A stretch of 52,330 bases of DNA from an uncultured Clostridia bacterium (GTDB lineage Bacteria; Bacillota; Clostridia; Christensenellales; Aristaeellaceae). The notes beneath the pieces were generated by a model, which saw nothing but the letters and a program-made list of their open reading frames with translations, did not search any database and was not told where the DNA came from. The position numbers and the translations under genes were made by a program. Positions within the stretch are counted from its first letter, which is position 1. Each line of letters opens with the position of its first letter. This document shows, piece after piece, positions 33,635 through 40,922 of the stretch. The DNA is taken from the NCBI GenBank assembly GCA_947596085.1, contig CANQEW010000014.1, positions 1-52,330 on the forward strand, given 5' to 3'.

Positions 33635-34972
33635 TCATCCGATGGTGATCCGCTCCTGCGGGTATCTCGACGCGCTGCGGTTCCCCTCCGAGAGCGCCGC
33701 GTAAATGAGCGTGAGACCGCCGGCCCGGCCGAGAAACATCAGCGCGATCAGCACGCAGCGGGAAGACAGTCCCAGCCCCGGGGTGATTCCGAGCGTGAGG
33801 CCGACGGTCCCCACCGCCGACGCGGTTTCGAACAGGCACGCCCCCATGGGCAGATTCTCGACGGCGCTGATCGCCAGCGCTCCGAAGTAGAACAGCGCGA
33901 GATACATCACGAGCACCGTCGCGGCGGTGCGCACGGCCCTGTCCTCGATCCTCCGGTCGAAGAGGCGCGCGTCTTCCCGGCGCTGAAACACCGCCAGCAC
34001 GTTCGCCACCAATACCGCGACCGTGGTCGTCTTCATGCCGCCCGCCGTGGAGCCAGGCGAGCCGCCGATGAGCATGAGCGCGATCAATACGCCCTGCCCC
34101 CGGCTCGAAACGGCGGTCAAATCCTGGGTATTGAACCCTGCCGTCCTCGGCGTGACCGCCTGAAAGAGCGCGCTCAGCATCCGCTCGCCCCGCGGCAGCT
34201 CCGCGAACTCAAAGAAATAGAAGTACAGCGCCGGGACGGCGATCAGGATGCCGGTCATCGCGAGTATAACCTTGCTCTGCATTCGATAGCGCTTGAGGCG
34301 CAGGCCGTTCGAGCGGACGTCATCCCACGTGAGAAAGCCGATGCCGCCGACGATGATCAGCAGCATGACGACGACGTTGACGAGCGGATCGCCCGCGCGG
34401 CCGGTCAGCGAAACGAACTCGCGGCCCGCCGAGCCCATCAGATCGAATCCGGCGTTGCAGAAGGCGGACACGGAGTGGAATACCGCCCGCCAGATTCCGC
34501 CAGGGCCGAACTCCGACCAGAATACCGGCAGCATCGCGAGCGCGCCGAGCAGTTCCATCGCGAACGTCGCGCGGAGAATGAAACCCGTGAGCCGGACGAT
34601 GCCGCCCACCTTCGGCGCGGCGACGGCCTCCTGCATGGCGCTGCGCTGCAAAAGAGAAATCTTTCTGCCAGACAGCAACGCGAGCGACGCGGCGACCGTC
34701 ACCACGCCCAGCCCGCCGATCTGGATGAGGATCAGGATGACCGCCTGTCCAAACGCTGACCAGTACGAGGCCGTATCGCGGACGACCAGGCCCGTCACGC
34801 AGACCGCGGAGGTGGAGGTGAACAGCGCGTCGCTGAAGGACGCTGGGGTTCCCATCCGCGACGAAAGCGGCAGCATCAGCAAGCACGCACCCAGCAGGAT
34901 GATCGCGGCGAACCCCAGAATGACTCCCTGAAAGGAGGTCATGCGCTTCTTTTTTCGCAGCGCTTCCGGCAT
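33635..34972 (-). CDS. ktrB: KtrB/TrkH-family K+ channel subunit
   Basis: 445 residues from ATG 34972 (GGGAGGGCG upstream); the frame is open a further 45 codons without support. The four pore loops of the SKT superfamily are seen (STSAVCVTGL, SVSAFCNAGFD, TPRTAGFNTQD, TASAVGTVGLT), each with the K+-selectivity glycine. GSPGSTAGGMKTTT matches the conserved intramembrane-loop region. It takes up K+ (often Na+-dependent) with KtrA. First gene of a five-gene unit with ktrA, the small membrane protein, kdpD and kdpE; the upstream repeats may be the KdpE site. Confidence 0.93.
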   Translation of the reverse strand: MPEALRKKKRMTSFQGVILGFAAIILLGACLLMLPLSSRMGTPASFSDALFTSTSAVCVTGLVVRDTASYWSAFGQAVILILIQIGGLGVVTVAASLALLSGRKISLLQRSAMQEAVAAPKVGGIVRLTGFILRATFAMELLGALAMLPVFWSEFGPGGIWRAVFHSVSAFCNAGFDLMGSAGREFVSLTGRAGDPLVNVVVMLLIIVGGIGFLTWDDVRSNGLRLKRYRMQSKVILAMTGILIAVPALYFYFFEFAELPRGERMLSALFQAVTPRTAGFNTQDLTAVSSRGQGVLIALMLIGGSPGSTAGGMKTTTVAVLVANVLAVFQRREDARLFDRRIEDRAVRTAATVLVMYLALFYFGALAISAVENLPMGACLFETASAVGTVGLTLGITPGLGLSSRCVLIALMFLGRAGGLTLIYAALSEGNRSASRYPQERITIG

Positions 34973-35032
34973 ATCGCGCCCTCCCTTCCCGCTTCTTGAT
35001 GGGATTATTTTAACCCGTGGGAGTTTAAAAGG

Positions 35033-35070
35033 GCATAAGCGAATGCAAATCCGCATAAAGATCGCATAAA
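35033..35070 (-). promoter_or_regulatory. direct repeats upstream of ktrB, possible KdpE-type operator
   Basis: On the minus strand TTTATGCG occurs twice with an 11-bp period (35070-35063 and 35059-35052), and a third partial copy TTATGC lies at 35038-35033. Closely phased direct repeats about one helical turn apart are the normal binding arrangement of OmpR/KdpE-family regulators. They lie 60-100 bp upstream of the ktrB start. No strong -35/-10 pair is seen downstream of them (TAAAAT at about 35015 is the best -10), which would suit an activated promoter. Confidence 0.5.
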
Positions 35071-35145
35071 AATGGCATTGATACCGTCGCACCGCTCTGG
35101 CGCGCAAAACAGCGGCGGCAGCCGGTTGATCGGCAGGTAGATGCC

Positions 35146-35250
35146 TCAGCGGGGGCAGATGCCGTTTGACGGAGCGAAGCAGGGTCGCCAGTTCTCGTCG
35201 CAGTAGCGCTCCTGGGCCTTGATCGCCTTGACAGGGTTGTACTCAGGCAT
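35146..35250 (-). pseudogene. remnant of a small phage-type zinc-finger protein
   Basis: A 34-codon frame with N-terminus MPEYNPVKAIKAQERYCDEN, which I recognise as the start of a small protein common in Bacillota prophages and islands that normally continues into a CxxCG zinc site. Here the frame ends with TGA right after ICPR, where the second cysteine would stand; beyond the stop the same frame continues with GIYLPINR, in keeping with a nonsense change. Its start overlaps the stop of the next remnant by 8 bp, so this was once an operon. Confidence 0.5.
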
Positions 35251-35500
35251 CGACCGACGCCCCTTCCGTAATGATGCGGGTGCGGGTCCAGGCGCGGTTG
35301 AGCCATGCCGTCGGGTCATACTCGCCGCAATACTCGTTGTCACCCTGGTGGATGCACTTGCCGTCATTCGCCGCTTTGCATTCGGCGCAGGATGCGCGAA
35401 CCACCATATCGTCCAGATTGTTCCGCCCGATAACCCGCAGGAACTCTTCATCGGGCAGCTTGCCAAGTTCGTCCATCAGCGCGTCGCGGTTGGTATACCG
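35243..35500 (-). pseudogene. remnant of a small Cys-rich phage-type protein
   Basis: The minus-strand frame reads YTNRDALMDELGKLPDEEF and on through a Cys cluster (CAECKAANDGKC, then C in NEYCGEY) to a stop at 35243. TNRD-x-LM-x-L-x-x-L-x-DEEF followed by a cysteine cluster is typical of small prophage proteins. The original start codon is missing because the frame runs into the truncated integrase at about 35500; an internal ATG at 35476 could still be used (77 residues). Confidence 0.5.
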
Positions 35501-35504
35501 CTCG

Positions 35505-36410
35505 AAGGCGACCTATCGCTCCATGCTCAACAAGCACATCCTACCGGCCTTCGGCGACCGCAAGCTGCGCTCGATCCGCTCCATCGAGTTGCAGGCGTTT
35601 CTCCAGGAGTTTGCCAACAGCAGCCGTTCGCACATCGTCACAGCGCGCCTGATCCTGAGCGGCATCTTTCTGTCGGCCTGCCAGGATCACATTCTAAAGG
35701 ATAACCCCGCCCTGTTCCTCGTGAATCCCGAATCGAAACGTGCGACGGAAAAACCCACGTTGTCAGATGAAGACCGTGCCGTGCTGGAGCGTGTCTGCGT
35801 GACCGAACCACATGGGGATTTCCTGGCCGTGCTCTATTACCTGGGCCTGCGCATTGGAGAAGCTACGGCTCTGAAATGGAGCGATTTCGATCTGGACGCG
35901 CGCATCGTGCATATCCAGCGCAAACTCGACTACCACGACGGCGCCTCCGTCGGAGCACCCAAGACGGCCAAGTCAGATCGACTACTGCCAATTCCCAAGC
36001 CGCTGCACGCAATCCTGACTTCCACCCGCCAGGTGCCGGAGATGTACTTGTTTCACGGCGAAAAGAATCTGCCGGTGAAGCGCAACATCGCCGATGCCTG
36101 GTGGCGCGAACTGATGATCGCGGCTGGTCTGGTACACGAGGAGACGCGCACGAAAAAAGGAAAAGAGACGACCGTCATCTGTCCGAATATCACGCCGCAC
36201 GCCTTGCGCCACAACTACGTGACCATGTGCTACGAATCCGACCTAGATACTTATACAACAATGCGTCTCGCCGGTCACACGAATATCTCAACCACCATGA
36301 ACATCTACACCCACCTGCGCGACGAGCAGTTCGAAAAGACTCAGAAGGAGGTCGATGACATGTTTGAAATAAAGAGTTGCAAAATAGTTGCAAATCCCAC
36401 CAAAACCTGA
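35505..36410 (+). pseudogene. 5'-truncated tyrosine recombinase/integrase
   Basis: From about 35505 the plus strand encodes integrase-like sequence: a core-binding domain (ATYRSMLNKHILPAFGDRKL) and a complete catalytic domain with Arg in GLRIGEATAL, HALRH, GHTNIS and the nucleophile Tyr in MNIYTHL. The N-terminal arm-binding domain and start are gone; upstream the frame is antisense to the phage remnant. An ATG at 35523 would still give a 295-residue product, but no ribosome site precedes it. All catalytic residues are intact, so it may be an inactivated relic of an integrated element, possibly with residual catalytic activity if expressed. Confidence 0.75.
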
Positions 36411-36419
36411 TAATACTAA

Positions 36420-36458
36420 ATTCCCCAGAACCGCTGTGCCACAGCAGTTCTGGGGAAT
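36420..36458 (+). terminator. long hairpin downstream of the truncated integrase
   Basis: An 18-bp stem with one mismatch (ATTCCCCAGAAC-c-GCTGT / ACAGC-a-GTTCTGGGGAAT) and a three-base loop, 10 bp after the integrase stop. It has an A/T-rich outer end but no long T run. It may be the integrase terminator or part of an attachment region. Confidence 0.55.
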
Positions 36459-36501
36459 ATCGCACGGAATTATGAATAAAATCTTTGATTTGACCAAGGC
36501 G

Positions 36502-36600
36502 GTCTGCCCTTCAGGGCAGACTTAGAAACCCAAAGGGTTTCCAACCTCCGCACGGGAAATCTGAGGATTTCCCGTGCAAGTATCGAAAGTACTTTTTCGA
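36502..36600. repeat. array of four consecutive perfect hairpins
   Basis: Four adjacent inverted repeats fill 99 bp: 36502-36521 (GTCTGCCCT/AGGGCAGAC), 36525-36541 (GAAACCC/GGGTTTC), 36550-36577 (GCACGGGAAATC/GATTTCCCGTGC) and 36583-36600 (TCGAAA/TTTCGA). Loops are 2-6 bases. No gene overlaps them. The run lies between the truncated integrase and the acyl-CoA ligase stop. It may be a repetitive extragenic element, a structured RNA or an attachment or transfer site. Confidence 0.7.
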
Positions 36601-36650
36601 CACGCTACGGACGCAGCATAGCCGCGCCCGTTCCCGCGTTCCACATTCCC

Positions 36651-38375
36651 TTACGCCGATTTCTTCGACTCTTCCTCCTCCAGCATGCGGTAGGCCACCT
36701 TGCCCACCAGCGTCTTGGGAAGATCTTCGCGGAATTCGATGTCGTAGGGCATCGCGTATTTGGCGATGTTCTTCCGGCAGTAGGCCAGAATCTCCCCCTT
36801 CACCTGCTCCGTGGGCGGCACGCCCGGCTTGAGCACGATGAACGCCTTCACCTTCTGCATCTTATAGGGATCCTTGACCCCGATGACGCAGCTCATGTGC
36901 ACGTGTTCCTCGCGGTCGAGGATGTTCTCGATCTGCGACGGGTATACGTTGTAGCCCGACGTCACGATCATGCGCTTGATGCGCTGGCGGAAGTAGACGA
37001 AGCCGTCCTCGTCCATCACGCCCAGATCGCCCGTGTGCACCCAGTCGACGCCGTCGGCGTGGCGCTGCAGCGCGTTGGCCGTCTCCCTGGGGTGGTTGAC
37101 GTACTCCAGCATCACCGTCGGGCCCGCCAGCACGATCTCGCCCTCGACGCCGTAGGGCACCTCCTGCTGGGTGCCGGGCTTGACGATTTTATAATAGGTA
37201 TCCGGGAACGGGATGCCGATGGACCCCTCCCGCGCTTTGCCCTTGGGCGTGAGGCAGCTCGCCGTCACGCACTCCGTCGTGCCGTAGCCCTCCAGCACCT
37301 CGATGCTGGCGTTGTGCTTGACCAGGAAGTCGTCGATGCGGCGCTTCAGCTCCACGGGCAACGTATCGCCTCCGGAGAACATGCCCTTGAGGCAGGACAG
37401 GTCGAGATCGTCCAGTCCCTCGATGCGCAGAAGCGCCTCGTAGAGCGTGGGCACGCCGGCGATCAGGTTCGGATGATGCTTGCGCAGGAGATCCGCGTAG
37501 GTCTTGGGCGTGAAGCGCGGCACCAGTATGCAGCGTCCGCCAAACATCAGGATCGTATGGATGCTCACACCCAGGCCGAAGCCGTGGAACATGGGCATGA
37601 TGGACAGCATCGAATCGCCGATCTTCAGCCCCTCCTGCGTGGAGAACACCTGCGCGCCCAGCGCGTTGAAGTTCAGATTCGACAGCAGAATGCCCTTCGT
37701 CACACCCGTGGTGCCGCCGCTGTACAGGATCGCCGCCGGGTCCAGCGCGGCGCGCTTCACCCGCGGATCGCCCGTGAAATTCTTTCCACCCGCCAAAAAC
37801 TTTTTCCAGGTGATGTAGTCCCCGTCCGCCGGGAGCTTCGGCATCTTGCGGCCCTCGGTCAGCGCGTAGCCCAGCTTCAAAAGCGGCTTGAGCGCGTCCT
37901 TGATGTCCGCGATGACGAGCGTCTTGAGCGACGGCGTGCGCGCACGGACGGCCGCGAACTTGTCGTAAAACTGATCCAACGTCAATGCCGCCACGGATTT
38001 CGAGTCGTTCAGATAGAACTCAATCTCCCCCTCGGCGGAGAGCGGGTGGATCATGTTCGCCACCGCACCCACCATGTTCACCGCGTAGAACATGCTCACC
38101 GCCTGCGGGCAGTTGGGCATGGCGATGGTCACGCGATCATTCTCTCGGATGCCGATGGCGCGCAGCGCGCGGGCACAGGCGTGGATGGCGTCCACCGCCT
38201 GCGCGTAGGTGGTGCGGCTGCCCATGAAGTCGTAGGCGGCGGCGTCCGGGTGCTCCCGAGAAACCTTCTCCACGCTCTCGACCATGGTGCACTCGGGATA
38301 GTCCAAGTGCATCGGAATGTGCCCCATGAACGGCTCCCAGGGAGTCTTCACGTTCTCCGGGCGGGGAAACCTCAC
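36651..38375 (-). CDS. long-chain fatty acid-CoA ligase-like AMP-forming enzyme
   Basis: 574 residues from a GTG start. Acyl-adenylate motifs: phosphate loop ILYSGGTTGVTKG, GYGTTE, VHTGDLG (ATP-ribose Asp), the hinge region RIKRMIVTSGYNVYPSQIE and the C-terminal catalytic Lys in PKTLVGKVAY. It activates a carboxylic acid, most like fatty acids, to an acyl-AMP and then acyl-CoA in the cytosol. The start overlaps the upstream acyltransferase-like gene by GTGA. The operon lies between two integrase genes but has normal high GC. Substrate is inferred from family resemblance. Confidence 0.9.
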   Translation of the reverse strand: MRFPRPENVKTPWEPFMGHIPMHLDYPECTMVESVEKVSREHPDAAAYDFMGSRTTYAQAVDAIHACARALRAIGIRENDRVTIAMPNCPQAVSMFYAVNMVGAVANMIHPLSAEGEIEFYLNDSKSVAALTLDQFYDKFAAVRARTPSLKTLVIADIKDALKPLLKLGYALTEGRKMPKLPADGDYITWKKFLAGGKNFTGDPRVKRAALDPAAILYSGGTTGVTKGILLSNLNFNALGAQVFSTQEGLKIGDSMLSIMPMFHGFGLGVSIHTILMFGGRCILVPRFTPKTYADLLRKHHPNLIAGVPTLYEALLRIEGLDDLDLSCLKGMFSGGDTLPVELKRRIDDFLVKHNASIEVLEGYGTTECVTASCLTPKGKAREGSIGIPFPDTYYKIVKPGTQQEVPYGVEGEIVLAGPTVMLEYVNHPRETANALQRHADGVDWVHTGDLGVMDEDGFVYFRQRIKRMIVTSGYNVYPSQIENILDREEHVHMSCVIGVKDPYKMQKVKAFIVLKPGVPPTEQVKGEILAYCRKNIAKYAMPYDIEFREDLPKTLVGKVAYRMLEEEESKKSA

Positions 38376-39250
38376 AGCGTTACCTCCTCGCTCGCGGGTC
38401 GATCCAGCTCCTCGGGATGCTCCATGATGTGCTTGAATATCTTGATGGACTGGGAATAATAGTAGCCGTCGGCGATGCGCTCGTCCAGCGTCACGCTCAG
38501 CGGAAGCATCTCCTTCATCTCAAAGCTGCCGTCCTCGCGGAACACCGGCTGCTTCTTCTTTTCACCGATCACTACGAACAGCGAATTCGTGCCCCAATTG
38601 TTCAGGTGGTGATAGGCCGTGTTGAGCTTGATTGAACCCAGGTTGGAGATGAAGATGGACGCGTAGTTCGGGTCGTCCTTGATGAAATCGTAGGGTACCT
38701 TGCCATAGTAGTCCAGCTTGCGCATGAACCACAGCACCGGCCGCAGTATGAAGCGCGGGAGCTTGAGGAACGTGGCCATCACGTCGGTGGAATTGTCCGC
38801 CACTCCCGCCTTGCGCAGGTTGAATATCTCCTCCATGATCGCTTCGTGGAAGGAGTCGATGGTGGTGTCCGGGCCGAACTTCTTGAACGCCAGCGCCTCC
38901 TCGGCGGCGTCGCTGAAATACTTTTTCACGACGAAGGCCACGGAGATGTGGTTGCGGCTGTACAGGCGGCTGCCCTGAATGAAGTAATTCATCTTCGGCC
39001 GTAGCGTCAGCACCTTGACCATCGCGCAGGCCACGCAGTGGAAGATCGTATAGCGGTGCGCCTTGTCCAGGCCCGCGTTCTTCTCTTCCAAAAAGGCGTT
39101 CAGCGCGGTCAGATCGATGCTCTCCTGCAAAAACGCCTCGTTATCGCAGCGATTCGGAAATAAGTAGGGCGTGATACCATGCAGCGGATCGACATCGCGC
39201 ACCCACGTCGCGTCAAAGCGGTCGCCGCGCCGCCTCTTGGTCTGTTCCAA
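38372..39250 (-). CDS. CAT/E2-fold acyltransferase-like protein with altered catalytic motif
   Basis: 292 residues from a TTG start with GGGGAG upstream. It resembles the catalytic domain of 2-oxoacid dehydrogenase E2 and chloramphenicol acetyltransferase (FHCVACAMVKVL; the subunit-interface-like ISNLGSIKLNT; a C-terminal motif near residue 257). There are no lipoyl or E3-binding domains. The canonical HRxxDG catalytic motif is present as ERIADG (Glu257 in place of His), so classic His-catalysed transfer is unlikely. It is translationally coupled to the acyl-CoA ligase, so a role in acyl-chain handling is inferred. The reaction is unknown. Confidence 0.75.
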   Translation of the reverse strand: MEQTKRRRGDRFDATWVRDVDPLHGITPYLFPNRCDNEAFLQESIDLTALNAFLEEKNAGLDKAHRYTIFHCVACAMVKVLTLRPKMNYFIQGSRLYSRNHISVAFVVKKYFSDAAEEALAFKKFGPDTTIDSFHEAIMEEIFNLRKAGVADNSTDVMATFLKLPRFILRPVLWFMRKLDYYGKVPYDFIKDDPNYASIFISNLGSIKLNTAYHHLNNWGTNSLFVVIGEKKKQPVFREDGSFEMKEMLPLSVTLDERIADGYYYSQSIKIFKHIMEHPEELDRPASEEVTL

Positions 39251-39446
39251 AAGGATTCATCTCCCCGTTCGATTCTGATTTTTACTTATATTATCACACT
39301 AAAACAGCATCGGTTTTGCAGTAGCTTTATACATACGTTAAATCTCTATATATCCCTACAAAACCCTGCATTTCAGGCATTCTTGGGCATGGCTGATTTT
39401 GAGGCCGCTCACATAAGTCTACATATCTTCATGTAAATATGCGTCC

Positions 39447-39470
39447 AAAGTGAGTAAGAAAGTGAGTAAG
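39447..39470. repeat. tandem 12-bp repeat at the integrase 3' end
   Basis: AAAGTGAGTAAG occurs twice head to tail, ending at the base before the integrase stop codon. Repeats at the integrase end of an element are typical of attachment or arm sites. No third copy was seen elsewhere. The 196 bp between it and the acyltransferase gene are AT-rich and hold no gene; they include that operon's probable promoter (GATAAT/TATAAG region near 39285 on the minus strand). Confidence 0.5.
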
Positions 39471-40655
39471 CTACTCTGCCGCCGATTCAGTCAACTCTCC
39501 GATTGCTTTGAAATACTCGTTGCATGTGCGCTCGGGATTCGTGTGCGTGTATATGTCCAATGTAGTTTGGACGTTGCTGTGCCCTACTATACTCTGTATG
39601 GTCTTGATATCAAGACCACCGTTGTACATATCCGTTATGAAGGTATGCCGAAATGTGTGCGGGGTAATGTTCGGCAATTGCACCTCATGGGGCTTGTTAT
39701 ATTTCTTTATAATGTCCTTCAACCCATGTTGCAAATTGTCTGACGCTCTGGGTTTACCAGTCCTGTTCAAAAACAAGAATTTTTCGCACCCATCTATAGC
39801 AACCTCAACATCTGGATGTGGTCGGTTTTCTAATGCGCTTTTGAAAGCAACGCAAGCCGCGCTGCTCAATGGTACGACCCTAATACCATTTTTCGTCTTT
39901 GGCTCATCGACATAATACTTGCCATCTGCGTCATTCATCCTCAATTGGCGTTTGACATATATTCGCCTGTTTACCAAATCGACATCTGGTATTGTGAGGC
40001 CATACAATTCTGATACTCGCAGCCTCGTTTCGAGAAGTATGACAACTTCATCATAGTATTTAGCCCTGCAAGTATCCTCAAGTATAAAAGCTAAATACGC
40101 TTCTCTTTGTTCTTGGGCTAATGCAACCTTGCTCACCGCATCCTTTTTCACGATTTCTGATACATTAAAAGCGAACGGATTCCGCCTAATGATATCATCC
40201 TCGATAGCCATTTCAAATGCGGGTTTAAGCACGCCGCGAATTGCCATGATGGTCGCATATGAATACCCAACCTTCTCGTTTAAGCCAACGAATAATAGTC
40301 TAGCATCTAACGGCCTGACATCCTGTACTCGTTTCTCAGAAAATTTTTGCTTCTTCAGCACCTTGATCGCGAATGCGTATCCAACCTGCGTAGTCCTCCG
40401 CGCGTTCCTTTTCAGCGAAACATACCTTTCCACAAGGTTGATGACCCGCATTTCACTGGAACTCGTGTCGATTTCGTCGTGCAGATCATTCTGAATGTCC
40501 TCTTCTTTCTCTCGCAGCGTTTGTAACGTCGGAGCGTAACACCATCGCTTTTCACCGGATGGTGATGTGTAGCGGTACATGTAGGTTCCGTTGGCACGCT
40601 GCGATTCCTCTGTTCTCAGGATTCTGCCTTTGTTGTCCTTGCGCTTTTCTCCCAA
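39471..40655 (-). CDS. tyrosine recombinase/integrase (Tn916 Int-like), intact
   Basis: 394 residues from a TTG start with GGAAGGAGG eight bases upstream. It has an N-terminal arm-binding domain (DNKGRILRTEESQR...YRYTSPSGEKRW), a core-binding domain (~70-180) and a catalytic domain with Arg in ETRLRVSELYGL, HTFRHTF, GHSNVQ and Tyr in LDIYTHT. The N-terminal segment matches the Tn916-type integrase layout. It is markedly AT-richer than its neighbours, which supports transfer. No excisionase, relaxase or replication gene accompanies it. A near-consensus promoter precedes it, so it may still be expressed. Confidence 0.92.
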   Translation of the reverse strand: MGEKRKDNKGRILRTEESQRANGTYMYRYTSPSGEKRWCYAPTLQTLREKEEDIQNDLHDEIDTSSSEMRVINLVERYVSLKRNARRTTQVGYAFAIKVLKKQKFSEKRVQDVRPLDARLLFVGLNEKVGYSYATIMAIRGVLKPAFEMAIEDDIIRRNPFAFNVSEIVKKDAVSKVALAQEQREAYLAFILEDTCRAKYYDEVVILLETRLRVSELYGLTIPDVDLVNRRIYVKRQLRMNDADGKYYVDEPKTKNGIRVVPLSSAACVAFKSALENRPHPDVEVAIDGCEKFLFLNRTGKPRASDNLQHGLKDIIKKYNKPHEVQLPNITPHTFRHTFITDMYNGGLDIKTIQSIVGHSNVQTTLDIYTHTNPERTCNEYFKAIGELTESAAE

Positions 40656-40704
40656 GATAAATCCTCCTTCCGATGCAGAAAAGCGCCTGATATGATTTGC
40701 GTAG

Positions 40705-40733
40705 ATTATACCACGTCAGACGCATAATTTCAA
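40705..40733 (-). promoter_or_regulatory. promoter of the integrase
   Basis: On the minus strand TTGAAA (40733-40728), 17 bp, TATAAT (40710-40705), with TGG before the -10 (extended form). About 50 bp before the TTG start. Confidence 0.7.
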
Positions 40734-40795
40734 ATAGAAAAAGTCTTTTCGAGATATTCTTCTGTAGGATTACAACACAAGAAAATGATGTTCAA

Positions 40796-40875
40796 GAGAA
40801 GTCTCGATTTGTCATCAGGTGCAAACCAGAAGTTATAACAAAAGGTTATATCCCACCAACTAATCGAGACTTCTC
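40796..40875. repeat. 14-bp inverted repeat pair between integrase and reductase operon
   Basis: GAGAAGTCTCGATT (40796-40809) and its exact complement AATCGAGACTTCTC (40862-40875) are separated by 52 bp that contain a smaller ATAAC/GTTAT hairpin. The right arm overlaps the -35 region of the downstream operon. It could be an operator, recombinase arm sites or an element end. Confidence 0.55.
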
Positions 40876-40894
40876 GCAGAACTCCTTCTACATT

Positions 40895-40900
40895 TATAAT
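40895..40900 (+). promoter_or_regulatory. possible -10 box of the reductase operon
   Basis: A perfect TATAAT 23 bp before the first start codon of the plus-strand operon. The -35 (around TTCTCG, 40871-40876) is poor and the leader would be only about 16 nt, with the AAAGGAG ribosome site at its 5' end; a more distant promoter is possible. Confidence 0.35.
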
Positions 40901-40922
40901 ATTCACAAAGGAGATGGATCGA

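Noticed and set aside
35025..35145. Extra minus-strand frames between ktrB and the phage remnants as real genes
   Set aside because: They lack ribosome sites and overlap the ktrB upstream repeats. The region is better read as promoter DNA plus read-through of a decayed gene.
36502..36600. CRISPR array reading of the hairpin run
   Set aside because: The four palindromes differ in sequence and there is no repeated unit with spacers. No cas gene is present.
39447..40875. Complete attL/attR pair for the intact integrase
   Set aside because: The tandem 12-bp repeat at the left has no visible partner to the right within the window, so element limits cannot be set.
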